Source: an uncultured Clostridia bacterium (lineage in GTDB: Bacteria; Bacillota; Clostridia; UBA1381). From it: a DNA stretch of 46,822 bases. Where the stretch lies: the NCBI GenBank assembly GCA_934462945.1, contig CAKSJF010000006.1:1-46822 (forward strand), given 5' to 3'. This document shows positions 9,012 through 18,500 of this stretch, in pieces (positions within the stretch are counted from its first letter, which is position 1; the number at the start of each line of letters is the position of its first letter). The notes beneath the pieces are model-generated. The model saw nothing but the letters and a program-made list of their open reading frames with translations. It had not been told where the DNA came from and did not search any database. Position numbers and translations under genes: made by a program.

Positions 9012-9158
9012 TTGACCCCGGAAGAAGTATGGCTGAATTATTTTAATGCTGTTTTATTTGCAAAAGGAATCATTGATGCTGATACCCGCAACAAAATGTC
9101 GCATCTGATATATCAAAAATACGCGAAGAAAAAACCCCTGCGCTGTCCCACTCAATAG
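9012..9158 (+). CDS. Small acidic/helical protein of unknown function (48 residues)
   Basis: I place the start at TTG 9012 because a full AAGGAGG (8996-9002) lies 9 bases upstream; an upstream ATG at 8922 has no such site. The product begins (M)TPEEVWLNYFNAVL and contains KGIIDADTRNKMSHLI, giving a short helix-loop-helix shape similar to small SHOCT-like proteins of Firmicutes. It is divergent from the recombinase, about 170 bases away. Its stop lies inside the hairpin of a strong terminator. Whether it assists the recombinase, as a small directionality factor might, is speculation. Confidence 0.55.
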   Translation: MTPEEVWLNYFNAVLFAKGIIDADTRNKMSHLIYQKYAKKKPLRCPTQ

Positions 9159-9170
9159 CGCAGGGGTTTT
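9131..9170. terminator. Bidirectional intrinsic terminator
   Basis: A perfect 14-base stem pairs AAAACCCCTGCGCT with AGCGCAGGGGTTTT and ends in T-runs on both strands. It closes the small gene on the plus strand and the metallo-hydrolase operon on the minus strand. Confidence 0.9.
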
Positions 9171-9191
9171 CTTGTTCAATATAGTATAAAA

Positions 9192-10028
9192 TCAATCCGC
9201 CTCGGTGGTAATTTTCATGCTGCTGGTATCAAAAACGGTGTTATAATCAAAGCTTGTGATATTAACTGTTCCAAGCCGGTTCATTTTTTCGATGTTTTGA
9301 GGAGTTTCAAAAGAACCCTTTCCCGGCTCGCCGCCGCCGAGGTATTTTGAATTATTTTCCCAGAGCCATTTTGGGGTCGGCCAGAATGCGTATTTTGCGC
9401 CGATTTGATCGTACAGGTCTAAAGAAACGCCCTTTTGCCCGTGATGCGCCATCTGCACAGCCGTGCTTTTCAGCTTGTCTCCGGCGGTTTTTAAGAGTTT
9501 TTCGCCGCCCTCAACGCCTAAATCCCCCAAAAAGAGCATGGAAAAATCGCCCTCGGAAATTCTTAGCACGACCGACTGATTATTCAACTGATTGACTGTG
9601 ATTTCCGGATTATCAATGCCGAGAACTTCTATTTTAATGCCATCTATCCAAAATTCTTGCCCAAGCTTGAAATCATAAAGCGGTATGCCGCATTCGCGCT
9701 CAAATTGCAGCCAGGTCAAATGCTCCTTTTTCTCTGCCTCCGGCAGGGTTCTTTCTGCCTCTCCGCGGCAAAGGCTTCGGTAAATGCCGTCAATTGCAAT
9801 CGGCGCGCCGTTTTTCACCAGTTCCATCAGGCTTGCATAATGGTCGCTGTGCTCATGCGTGAGAAACCAGTAATCCACATGTCCTCCCCAGGCAAAAATC
9901 GCGTCTGAAAGCAGTTTGCTTTGCCCATGGCTGCCGCCGTCAATCACGATCAGTTTTCCGTTTTTTGTCCGAATCAGATATCCCATCATCTGTTCCGGAG
10001 TGCTGTTGGTCAGCTGACAGATCAGCAT
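9192..10028 (-). CDS. Metallo-beta-lactamase-fold hydrolase (ComEC C-terminal-like)
   Basis: This 278-residue protein has the metal-binding motif THEHSDHY near residue 57, then FLGDLG near 167 and the AHHGQKG histidine pair near 194, all in the expected order for the MBL superfamily. The opening (QLTNSTPEQMMGYLIRT, IDGGS) resembles the standalone hydrolase domain of ComEC/Rec2-type proteins. No signal peptide or transmembrane helix is visible, so it is probably cytoplasmic. Its start overlaps the stop of the small gene upstream by 7 bases, so the two are translationally coupled. Substrate is unknown; nucleic acid, lactone or phosphoester are all possible in this family. Confidence 0.85.
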   Translation of the reverse strand: MLICQLTNSTPEQMMGYLIRTKNGKLIVIDGGSHGQSKLLSDAIFAWGGHVDYWFLTHEHSDHYASLMELVKNGAPIAIDGIYRSLCRGEAERTLPEAEKKEHLTWLQFERECGIPLYDFKLGQEFWIDGIKIEVLGIDNPEITVNQLNNQSVVLRISEGDFSMLFLGDLGVEGGEKLLKTAGDKLKSTAVQMAHHGQKGVSLDLYDQIGAKYAFWPTPKWLWENNSKYLGGGEPGKGSFETPQNIEKMNRLGTVNITSFDYNTVFDTSSMKITTEAD

Positions 10029-10246
10029 GTTTGCTCCCTCCTTGCTCCAGACGCATCATAAAGCGTTAAAATTCTTTCCCGCACCTCTTTCCATACCGTC
10101 TCCGGGAAAATATCCGGCAGATAGGAAATGACCGGATAGCCGCCCGATTCCTTAGCATATTCCCCCCAGATATTATAAAATGGGCAGAATAAGGGCGGAT
10201 CGACCCGGAATTTTAATATTTCTTCTTTTTTTGCTTCGTATATCAT
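10022..10246 (-). CDS. Small conserved-looking hypothetical protein, coupled to MBL hydrolase
   Basis: This 74-residue protein has AGGAG seven bases before its ATG and overlaps the hydrolase start by 7 bases, both signs of a real gene. I see no known domain; it contains PPLFCPFYNIWGEYA and IFPETVWKEVRERILTLYD, with no signal peptide. It follows the structured intergenic element at 10269-10458, which would sit in its leader. Function is unknown. Confidence 0.6.
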   Translation of the reverse strand: MIYEAKKEEILKFRVDPPLFCPFYNIWGEYAKESGGYPVISYLPDIFPETVWKEVRERILTLYDASGARREQTC

Positions 10247-10268
10247 AAAAAACTCCTAATCTGAAGTG

Positions 10269-10458
10269 GGATGTAAAAAAAGAGTGCAGAACGCTACAAA
10301 CGCGCCCGACGGCGTACTGGTGTACTCCGAGCGGCGCGTTTGTAGTGTAGTTCAAGGGCAGCAATGATCGGATATCCGCAAAGCGGCGGATTTCAACCGA
10401 AAGAATCTGCTTTCAAGACATTTAAGCCCTTGAACGGTCTGTGCCTTTTTTGACATCC
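10269..10458 (-). other. Highly structured intergenic element (candidate RNA or MITE)
   Basis: The 233-base gap between two minus-strand genes holds nested inverted repeats. They are an outer pair (GGATGT 10269-10274 with ACATCC 10453-10458, extended by A/T runs), a 13-base stem (10294-10306 with 10333-10345), TTCAAGGGC (10351-10359) with GCCCTTGAA (10426-10434), and an inner ATCCGC/GCGGAT hairpin (10374-10391). Together they fold into a multi-branched junction. It could be a structured leader RNA for the downstream small gene, a small RNA, or an inserted repeat. I recognise no named riboswitch class. Confidence 0.55.
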
Positions 10459-10479
10459 TTTTGATCAATGCAATTATTG

Positions 10480-12375
10480 TTATTGTACTGTCATTGTTCC
10501 GTTTTCCATGGTAAAGGAAATGGACTCGCTTGTGCAGTACGGCTTCATTTCCTCTGCCGTCCAGACAAAGGTTTTAGCCGTATAATTTCCGTCTGCAAGA
10601 CCGGTGACAGAAAGATTTGTTGAGAGGGTTGCTGTCCGCTCTGCCATAAAGGAGGACGGTTCACCGATGCCATTTTCTGCATCTTGCTTAATGATTCCGC
10701 CCATGGTTGTCGTTGTATCGATAGAGGTACCGTCATTAAATTCATATGCTGTGCCAGCTGCATTTAATTCCACATAGGAGGGAGCGTCTGCATGAATGAT
10801 GGATTCTACCTTTCCGTCCTTATAAAGCACGGTCATCATATCCGGGGTTTTTCCGTCCTCGTAATAGTCAAATGCAGAACGAATGCTTTTTCCTTTGATG
10901 TTGCTCATAGAAATACCGGTAAATTCTGCTTCGCTGTCGTAATTAACTGCGTCTGCATAGTTTTCAAACAGAGCAATATATTTCACCTTATAGCTAACCC
11001 TAATTCTCTGATCCTGATCGTTAAAGCCAGCCGTGAAACGGATTCTTGAATCTGCGTTTGCATTTCTTGAAAGAGAGGAAATATCAGCAATATCGGTAAA
11101 CCAATATCCCGGAACTGTTCCGTTTGATACAAATGCAAATCCGTAGTTATCACGCAAAGTAACTCCGTGCCCGGATGTTTTATTCAGACTGACCTTGCTG
11201 CCGAAATAGCTTGTTCCATTAGAACACTGCTTTGCGTCATAGCGATATTTAATCTTCATGTACTTGTATTTGTTCAGATCCGGAATTTCCTTATCAATTA
11301 CAACGCCCAGTGCGCCTCCATAACACTGCTCGGTTATCTGGAGCGAATTTGTATTTGGGTCAAAGCTGGAATAATCATCCTCCATCAGATTTCCCCAGTT
11401 GTAGAATTTCAGCGGCGTGGCGCTTACCTTTGCAGCAGAATCAAAGCTAATGACATACTGACCTTCTACCTCTCCGCCCTGACCGTAGTCAAAGTTAACC
11501 GTATATTCAATCGTTTCGCCTAAAACATTCTGCACGCTGTAGGTGATCGGATTGATATAGTCGATATCGCCGGAGGTTTTTGTAACAGTTGCAAGCGGAT
11601 CCTGTGTGATCACCGGTTCTGCGTTTCCAAAAATGGAGCTGTCTAAGCCGTCCAGCTTATAGGTAATTGTGTGTGCAACATTGTCCACATTTGCTTCAAT
11701 TCCATTGATGGAATACTTCTTAATTGAAAGATCGTATGCATTTGCATCCTCTTCATTTTCAAAAAACGCCATGTATTTCTCATAGCAGTCAAAGGTCGGA
11801 TAGCCGTCTACCGTATAGCTTTCACCATTGACAAATGTGCCGCTTCGCCAAATGAAAAAGAAGTTGACAGACGGGAAGCTTTCTCCTGGAATAAATTCAT
11901 CCATATTGATAACATGCTTTTCCCAGGAAACATCCGGTGTTTCCTCGGTAATCGAACGTGACCGCTTTCTGGAGGGAGACACCTTTCCCTGATCCTGATG
12001 CAGCATCCATCCAAGGAAGTTCGATCCCGTCCAGGTTGATCCGTCATACATAAAGCTTAGGGCAACATATTTGTATTTGCTTCTGGACAAGGTTTCACTC
12101 AGATTATGAATAATCGCATTGTTGCTTGCCTGCGCTGCATGCACCTTGTAGGCATCCTTTTCAGCACTGTAGCCGGACTGCTCCGGTTGGTTTGCATTAT
12201 CTGATATTGTTCCTCCGGTATAGGTTCCGTCCTGATTTGGATAGATTGCGTAGTAGTCGCCATGTGTGGCAACCGGTTCTGTGTCTGCTGCCGATGCGAT
12301 CCCGGCAAATGCTGTCTGCGACATCAAAATGCCGGCTGCAAGCAAAGCAGAAAATAGTTTCTTACCTGTTTTCAT
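10480..12375 (-). CDS. Secreted glycan-binding-like protein with two jelly-roll-like modules
   Basis: This 631-residue protein starts after a strong GAGGAGG site and has a signal peptide (MKTGKKLFSALLAAGILMS, cleavage near ASAA). Residues ~35-225 and ~305-480 look like two copies of one beta-sandwich module, each closing with a motif like KYMAFFENEEDANAYD or KYIALFENYADAVNYD. Between them, ~225-300 is an Ig-like module (VAHTITYKLDG, NVLGETIEYTVNF). The last ~100 residues end in NYTAKTFVWTAEEMKP, matching a module in the propeller protein upstream. No SLH, sortase or lipid anchor is visible, so it may be released or held by partners. I see no catalytic signature; carbohydrate binding is inferred from the module type and the operon. 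Confidence 0.75.
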   Translation of the reverse strand: MKTGKKLFSALLAAGILMSQTAFAGIASAADTEPVATHGDYYAIYPNQDGTYTGGTISDNANQPEQSGYSAEKDAYKVHAAQASNNAIIHNLSETLSRSKYKYVALSFMYDGSTWTGSNFLGWMLHQDQGKVSPSRKRSRSITEETPDVSWEKHVINMDEFIPGESFPSVNFFFIWRSGTFVNGESYTVDGYPTFDCYEKYMAFFENEEDANAYDLSIKKYSINGIEANVDNVAHTITYKLDGLDSSIFGNAEPVITQDPLATVTKTSGDIDYINPITYSVQNVLGETIEYTVNFDYGQGGEVEGQYVISFDSAAKVSATPLKFYNWGNLMEDDYSSFDPNTNSLQITEQCYGGALGVVIDKEIPDLNKYKYMKIKYRYDAKQCSNGTSYFGSKVSLNKTSGHGVTLRDNYGFAFVSNGTVPGYWFTDIADISSLSRNANADSRIRFTAGFNDQDQRIRVSYKVKYIALFENYADAVNYDSEAEFTGISMSNIKGKSIRSAFDYYEDGKTPDMMTVLYKDGKVESIIHADAPSYVELNAAGTAYEFNDGTSIDTTTTMGGIIKQDAENGIGEPSSFMAERTATLSTNLSVTGLADGNYTAKTFVWTAEEMKPYCTSESISFTMENGTMTVQ

Positions 12376-12413
12376 AAAAATTCCTCCTCTTTTTTTGACT
12401 TTTTCTGATCAGC

Positions 12414-12521
12414 CTATGCTCCTCCCTCCTCCCCCTGCGTCCTCGTATCAGATTCTGCAAGAAATTTGCGGAAAATGTATGGGGCGGATACTTTGGACGC
12501 ACGGGATTTTGTTCTGATCAT
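12414..12521 (-). CDS. Possible 35-residue small ORF between propeller and 631-residue protein genes
   Basis: In the 180-base gap there is an ATG at 12521 with AAAGG about 8 bases upstream, open to a TAG at 12414. The product would be basic at the start and glycine/glutamate-rich at the end. There is no recognisable family. The 3' part is a purine-rich GGGGGAGGAGGGAGGAG stretch, which could instead be a composition artefact or a ribosome-binding decoy. Confidence 0.25.
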   Translation of the reverse strand: MIRTKSRASKVSAPYIFRKFLAESDTRTQGEEGGA

Positions 12522-12529
12522 AAGCAAAC

Positions 12530-12551
12530 CTTTATATTAAATAATATAAAG
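12530..12551 (-). terminator. Palindromic hairpin after the first propeller gene
   Basis: A perfect 9-base inverted repeat (CTTTATATT/AATATAAAG, loop of 4) sits just after the stop of the 12556-15582 gene. It lacks a long T-run, so it may be a weak terminator or an mRNA-stabilising end rather than a full stop. Confidence 0.4.
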
Positions 12552-12555
12552 CAAA

Positions 12556-15500
12556 TTAATTCTGATAGGGCGGCGGGAACTTATACAGTCCGTAGTTCGG
12601 CATACCGACATACACCTCTCCGGTGTTCGGATGAACAAAGGTCGTCCAGGTGCAATACTGACCAACCGTTGCTCCGGTCGGCACAATGGAGCGTCCGGTT
12701 TCTGCCGAGGAGATCACCTGCCAGTTTTCTCCTCCATCCGTACTCCGCAGAATGGTTGCATTAAAATCTGCCGTGGTAAAGCCGTCTGCGCCATTCGGTG
12801 TGCCTGCTGAATAGAGGACATCCGGATAACGCGGATCGACTGCGAGCGTTGTCCGCCACTGATCCTTATATGCCTTGTTGTCAAGGCGCGTAATTTTGCC
12901 GTTTTGATACTTTGAAATCGTGTCTGCCTGGGCAAAATAGAGAATATTGTTTAAGCCGTCGTAGGCAAGCAGATTGATTCCGGAATAACCAGGCTTATTA
13001 TAAATAACCGGACGGTCGAAAAGCTTTTCCCAGCTCCTCCCGGCGTCCTCCGACACATAGACCGACGCATAATTTTTTCCGATTGCAAAGACTTCTTTTC
13101 CAAACGGATTGTATGCGGCGGCGCATAGGAGCGTATCCGGGAGATACTCCCAGGTATAGCCGCCATCCTCACTCCGAAGATTCCCGGCAAAGAATACATT
13201 CGGCTCAACCTGTGATTGGAAGCAATAGTTATTTCTTGGTCCGCAGGTCACTGTTCCTGCCTCGGTAAAGGTTTTTCCTCCGTCATGCGTGACCTGGAGT
13301 ACCTCAGTTGCATTCTCCCACTGCTTTGTTCCGCAATAGAAGAAGGTATTTTCATCCACAATATAACCGCCATAGGTATGAGAATAATAGCTATCATTAT
13401 AGTAGAGCGAGGTAAAGGTATCTCCGCCGTCCGTGGTATAAGCGCCCCGGTTATCCTGGGCAGGAACTAAATAGCGGTTTGGATTGTACACATTCAGCAT
13501 AAAGGGTGAATTAATGCATGTTCCGCAGTTTCCGTTGTTGCTCCAATAAAATGTGTTCCCGCCATCGGTACTCATTTCCACCCAGTCGGAATTTGTCCAT
13601 ACCTTATTTTTATCGGTCGGATGCCAAACGGTTACCTTCCAGCGTGGCTGGTGCTTGAAGAAATCCCTTGAGGTGTTGTATTTTGTTCTCGTCCAGCTTT
13701 TTCCGCCGTCGTGTGAAACATACGATCCCACGCTCATGATATACTTCTCATCAATCCAGGTCGGATTATAGGAAATCATCATATAATCGGGATCTGCCGG
13801 AGAGATTTTCAAGTTGTTCGTACAGTTCGGCGGAAAGGTGGAGGTTTCCACTGCTGTGAAGCTGTTTCCGCAATCGGTGGAGATCAGGACTCCGGAATCA
13901 TCACTGATATAGACATTGTTTGGGGCAGTGGTGATTGTGGTCACACTGCCGATCCGCTTTCCGCTGATGATCTGATGCCAGGTTTCTCCATGATCCATGC
14001 TGCGGTATAAACCGGAATCATTTGCCGCAAAAACTGCGCCGTTTGCCGGACAGACTGCAATTGCCGCGCCGCCGAGCGTTCCGTTTGAAAGCGTCCAGCT
14101 GTTTCCTCCGTCCAAGCTTCGGTAAATTCCAGGTCCTTGGTTCAAGCCGGCAGAAATTTCTTTCTGCATTGCCTGACCATACACGCTGTCCGGAATGGTA
14201 TTGGAATAGGTGGAGAAATAGCAGATTTTACTGCCGTCAAGCTTAGCATCATACGAGGACGGATCCCAGGCAAATGCCACTCTCCAGCCCTCCTCCCAAT
14301 CGGTCAGCTGTAGGGCTTGCTCATAGGAATAGCCGGTATCCTCGGAAAGGTATAATCCGGCGCCGCTATAATTCACCGCTGTATTTAACCGCAGCTTTGG
14401 TTCGCCCTTATAGGTCAGCGCGATCACACGTGCAGAATTATTCGGATCGATCTCGCCGTTGCAGAGAGAGCGCGCGTTCACGTCTCTTGCACAGCGTTCC
14501 CAGGTTTCGCCGCCGTCTAAGCTTCGGAAATTATGCCCGGCATCCGAAAAGGACATCAGGATATTTCCGGTAGAATCGGAGGTGAGATGGAGAATTGCCT
14601 GTGCACCCTCGCCGCCTGTGATTCCCATTTGTTTTAGCTTTCTGGAACGGAGCGCCACTGCCGACCACTCATTTCCTGCCGTATTCAGATCGTCATAAAC
14701 AGGCTTTCTGATCTGAACAGCTTTCGTTTCTACCGCTGTGACCGGCGCTTGATTTCCGCTTTGATCCCAGGCAAATGCCTTTGCCTCATAGCTGCCCTCC
14801 GGGAAATTCCCGGCATGCAGCTTTGCTGTAATTTTATGCTCAAATGCCGTTTCGGACAGACTGACTGCTAACAGCTTATGATTCTGATAAACTGCCGCGG
14901 CAACGCTTGCGCCCTCCTCCGGTGCGTGGGAAAGGGTTGCCTCCACCACATTTCCGTTTTGCAAAAGGGTGAGCTTCGGGTCTTTTCCGATGCCTGTGAA
15001 AGCCTCTGCCGCTTCTCTTGTCCGGAACAGGGCAAGAGAACGGATTTTCATTTGGTACATCATGCTTGCGCCCTGGCGGTTTCCCAGATAGATCCGGAGT
15101 CCCTCCGTATCCTGCATGCTTTTTGTGAAATTGCCGATCTCGGCAATATCCGAAAACCATTCTCCGATATAATATCCGATTTCAAGCTCCTCCCGGAATG
15201 TTCCGATATTGGTGCTATAGCCAGACCCTTTGCCGATTCCGCTTGTGATGAAATAGGATGAGCCCTGTGCCAGTTCGTACCGGTATTCCATTTTTGCGTA
15301 CTTGTATTCCGAAACATTCGGAATGGTTCTGTCAATTTTTAAATTATTCGCTCCGCCGTATCCGGTGTAAACCTCTAATGCCTCTGCCTCCGGATCGTAC
15401 CGGACGGAATTATAGGAATCAAACGAAGAAGGAATGTTATAATTAAAAATGGAATAGTCTGATTCTGCATAATGCTCCGGCGTATCAAAGGCAATCACAA

Positions 15501-15582
15501 AGGGTTCTTCTGCCGCCGCGCCCTCTGCCAGGCAGAGGGCGAGAAACGCCCCTGCCAGACACATTTTTAATAATTTTCTCAT
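12556..15582 (-). CDS. Secreted Asp-box beta-propeller protein (GH74/sialidase-like fold)
   Basis: The start at 15582 gives 1008 residues and a signal peptide (MRKLLKMCLAGAFLALCLAEGAAA); its ribosome site overlaps the end of the upstream gene, 4 bases away. Residues ~25-190 are the jelly-roll-like module shared across this operon (KYKYAKMEYRYE, RSLALFRTREAAEAF). A ~90-residue beta module follows. From ~290 onward lies a propeller with 12 Asp-boxes (SxDxGxTW), for example SLDGGETW, SMDHGETW, STDGGNTF and STDGGENW. That number fits a tandem two-propeller architecture such as GH74 xyloglucanases, but I cannot assign the catalytic aspartates, so activity could be glycosidase or only binding. It is a close paralogue of the next gene upstream but lacks SLH repeats, so it is probably soluble or retained by partners. 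Confidence 0.82.
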   Translation of the reverse strand: MRKLLKMCLAGAFLALCLAEGAAAEEPFVIAFDTPEHYAESDYSIFNYNIPSSFDSYNSVRYDPEAEALEVYTGYGGANNLKIDRTIPNVSEYKYAKMEYRYELAQGSSYFITSGIGKGSGYSTNIGTFREELEIGYYIGEWFSDIAEIGNFTKSMQDTEGLRIYLGNRQGASMMYQMKIRSLALFRTREAAEAFTGIGKDPKLTLLQNGNVVEATLSHAPEEGASVAAAVYQNHKLLAVSLSETAFEHKITAKLHAGNFPEGSYEAKAFAWDQSGNQAPVTAVETKAVQIRKPVYDDLNTAGNEWSAVALRSRKLKQMGITGGEGAQAILHLTSDSTGNILMSFSDAGHNFRSLDGGETWERCARDVNARSLCNGEIDPNNSARVIALTYKGEPKLRLNTAVNYSGAGLYLSEDTGYSYEQALQLTDWEEGWRVAFAWDPSSYDAKLDGSKICYFSTYSNTIPDSVYGQAMQKEISAGLNQGPGIYRSLDGGNSWTLSNGTLGGAAIAVCPANGAVFAANDSGLYRSMDHGETWHQIISGKRIGSVTTITTAPNNVYISDDSGVLISTDCGNSFTAVETSTFPPNCTNNLKISPADPDYMMISYNPTWIDEKYIMSVGSYVSHDGGKSWTRTKYNTSRDFFKHQPRWKVTVWHPTDKNKVWTNSDWVEMSTDGGNTFYWSNNGNCGTCINSPFMLNVYNPNRYLVPAQDNRGAYTTDGGDTFTSLYYNDSYYSHTYGGYIVDENTFFYCGTKQWENATEVLQVTHDGGKTFTEAGTVTCGPRNNYCFQSQVEPNVFFAGNLRSEDGGYTWEYLPDTLLCAAAYNPFGKEVFAIGKNYASVYVSEDAGRSWEKLFDRPVIYNKPGYSGINLLAYDGLNNILYFAQADTISKYQNGKITRLDNKAYKDQWRTTLAVDPRYPDVLYSAGTPNGADGFTTADFNATILRSTDGGENWQVISSAETGRSIVPTGATVGQYCTWTTFVHPNTGEVYVGMPNYGLYKFPPPYQN

Positions 15583-15586
15583 TTTT

Positions 15587-18500
15587 TTATTCCTCAATCT
15601 CGTACGGCGGTGCAAATTTATACAAGCCGTAGTTCGGCAGTCCTGCATAGACATAGCCTGTTTTCGGATGAACGAACATTGCCCAGGTGAAATAATTTCC
15701 AACCAGCGGTCCGTCCGGAACAATGGACTGATCGGTATCTGCAGAGGAGATCACCTGCCAGGTTTCGCCGCCGTCTAAGCTGCGGTAAATGGAATGAATT
15801 AAATCATACGTAGTAAAGCCCTCTACACCGTTCGGCACACCGCCGGTATAAATCACATTCGGATGAATCGGATCAACCGCTAAGGTCGTTCTCCATTTAT
15901 CCTTCATCTGCTCACAGTTTAAACGGGTAATTTTTCCGTTTTCATACTTCGCAACCGTATCTGCCTGCGTGAAATACAGAATATTGTTAATGCCGTCATA
16001 CGCTAAGTTGTTGATGCCGGAATATGCCTCGTTATCATAAATAATCGGCCGGTCAAAGAGCTTTTCCCAGGTGACGCCGGTATCCTTAGAGACATAAACT
16101 GCGCCATAATTTGCACCGATTGCAAACAGCTCGTTTCCGTTCGGGTTATAAGCGGCTACACACATAATGTAGTCCGGGAGCGCCTGCCAGTTATAGCCTG
16201 CGTCTTCACTCCGGAGATTTCCGGCAAAATAAATATTCGGATTCACCTGCGACTGGAAGCAATAGTTATTTCTCGCACCGCTCGAAACCTCTCCGATATT
16301 GGTGAAGCTTTTTCCGCCGTCGTGCGTGATAATCAGATTGCTGACCGCCGCCTCCCAGGAATTGGTGTTGCAGAAGAAGAAGGTATTCTCATCCACCACA
16401 TAGCCGCCGTAGTTGTGCGATTTGCCCGGATTTGCCGGGAAGCTGTCTAATGCCGTAAAGCTATAGCCGCCGTCTAAGGTAAGCGCGCCCTGGAAATCCT
16501 GTGCCGGAACAAGGTAATAGTCCGGATTATAAACGTTCAGCCAGAACGGACTGTTGATGCACGTTCCGCAGTTTCCGTTATGATTCCAGTGGAAGGTTCT
16601 TCCGCCGTCCTCGCTTGATTCTACCCAGTCGGACGTTGTCCAGGCTTTATTCTCATCCGTCGGATGCCATGCGGTGATTTTCCAGCGGAACTGATGCTCG
16701 TAGAAATCCAGAGATTCATCATACTCGGTTCTTGTCCAGTTTGTACCGCGGTCATGCGAAACAAACGATCCGATCTTATTGACATCCGGATGATTATAGG
16801 AAATCATCATATAGTCTGAATTTGCCGGAGAAACCTTTAGGTTATTCACATATTCGCCCGGATAGGATGCACTTGTGATCCGCTCAAAGGTCTTTCCGCG
16901 GTCGGTGGAGATTAAAAGTCCGTTATCATCTGTTGCATAGACATTATCCGGCTCGTTTAAAAGCGTGGTAACACTCCCTACCTTGCCGGAGATCACAACC
17001 TCCCAGGTGTTGCCATGGTCGGTACTGCGATAGAGTCCCTCCGGAGAGGCTGCAAATACCGTACCGTCTGCCGGGCTGACTGCCGGCGGACACGCGCCTA
17101 AATCCGCATTCACTAATTTCCAGCTATAGCCGCCGTCCTCCGAACGGTAGAAGCCCGGACCTTCATTATATCCCTTTTCCATCTGCCATTTCAGAGCCGT
17201 TCCGTAGTTATCGTCCAGAACCTTGCGCTGACAGGTGGTGAAATAGCAGATTTTACTGCCGTCGAGCTTGGCGTCATACGAGGTCGGATCCCAGGCAAAG
17301 GCAACGCGCCAGCCGGTTTCAAGCTCGCAGTACGGCAGGGTATTCTGATAGGAATAGCCGGTATCCTCTGAAAGATACACGCCTGATCCGCGATAATCAA
17401 ACGTATCGTTCTCCACTCTTGGAATGCCGTTATGCGTGTATGCAACCACACGCTTGGAATTATTCGGGTCAATTTCGCCGGTACTTAAAGAGGGCGAATT
17501 TACATCTCTTGCGCAGCGTTCCCAGGTTTCGCCGCCGTCTAAGCTGCGGAAATTCTGTCCGGCATCCGAGAAGGACATCACAATGTCGCCGGTGGTATCG
17601 GTGGTGACATATAAAATCGCCTGACCGCCTTCGCCGCCCTCATAGCCCTGCTCCTTCATTTCCTTTGTGACAAACGGAACCTCCTCCCAGACCTTATTCC
17701 GGGTATTGTTCACATCGTATTCCACTCCGTCCGGGAAGCGTTCAAACACAACCTCTCCGTCCGCTCCCGGCTCTTGCGCGTCTCCCTTGGAAACCGCCAT
17801 AATGTCGCGGTATGCCCAGTGTGTCGGAGAAAGATCGGAATAGGGGTTTTTAATTTCCTCCGCCTGGGATAAATCCGTTCCGATCACGCGGTTTAACACT
17901 GCAACAATCTGCGCACGCGTCACCTCGGAATCCGGCAGAAATGCGCCGTTATCTCCAATCATCAGACCGTTTCCGCCGCATGCGGTAATTGCCGCATAGT
18001 CCAGATCGCTGATATCCACATCCGAAAAGCGCATCGTCTTTTCCGTATCTAAAATTCCCATCCGGTAAAGCATTTCGGAAAGCTCACGCCGGGTAAGAAT
18101 CTGATCGGGCAGAAACGCTCCGGAACCGGCAATAATTCCGTTTTCCGCAAGCTTTTTCACATCCTCATAATACCAGGCATTTTCCAAAACGTCCGGGATT
18201 TCCAAAGGCTCTTCCGAAACATCCGCCGAAACAATTCTTGAAATCATCGCCGCCGCTTCCGAACGCTTTACCCCGGCATCCGGGAGGAAATACTGATTGT
18301 TATATCCGCTCACATACTTTGCAGCCTTAACCGAGATTTTATCTCCGGTCGGCGTGTAGGTGACGGTTTTGGTGATTTTTGCATTCGGGTCGTCATCCGG
18401 CTCGGAGAAGGCTTTCGCCTCCTCCTCCGAAGAAAAGAATCCGAGATAGTCGATATAGATATCCGCACCGGTTGTCCAGCCTGCTGTGGAGGTGACCGGA

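Noticed and set aside
10269..10458. Known riboswitch class
   Set aside because: I could not match conserved core motifs of purine, TPP, cobalamin, c-di-GMP, glycine or SAM classes.
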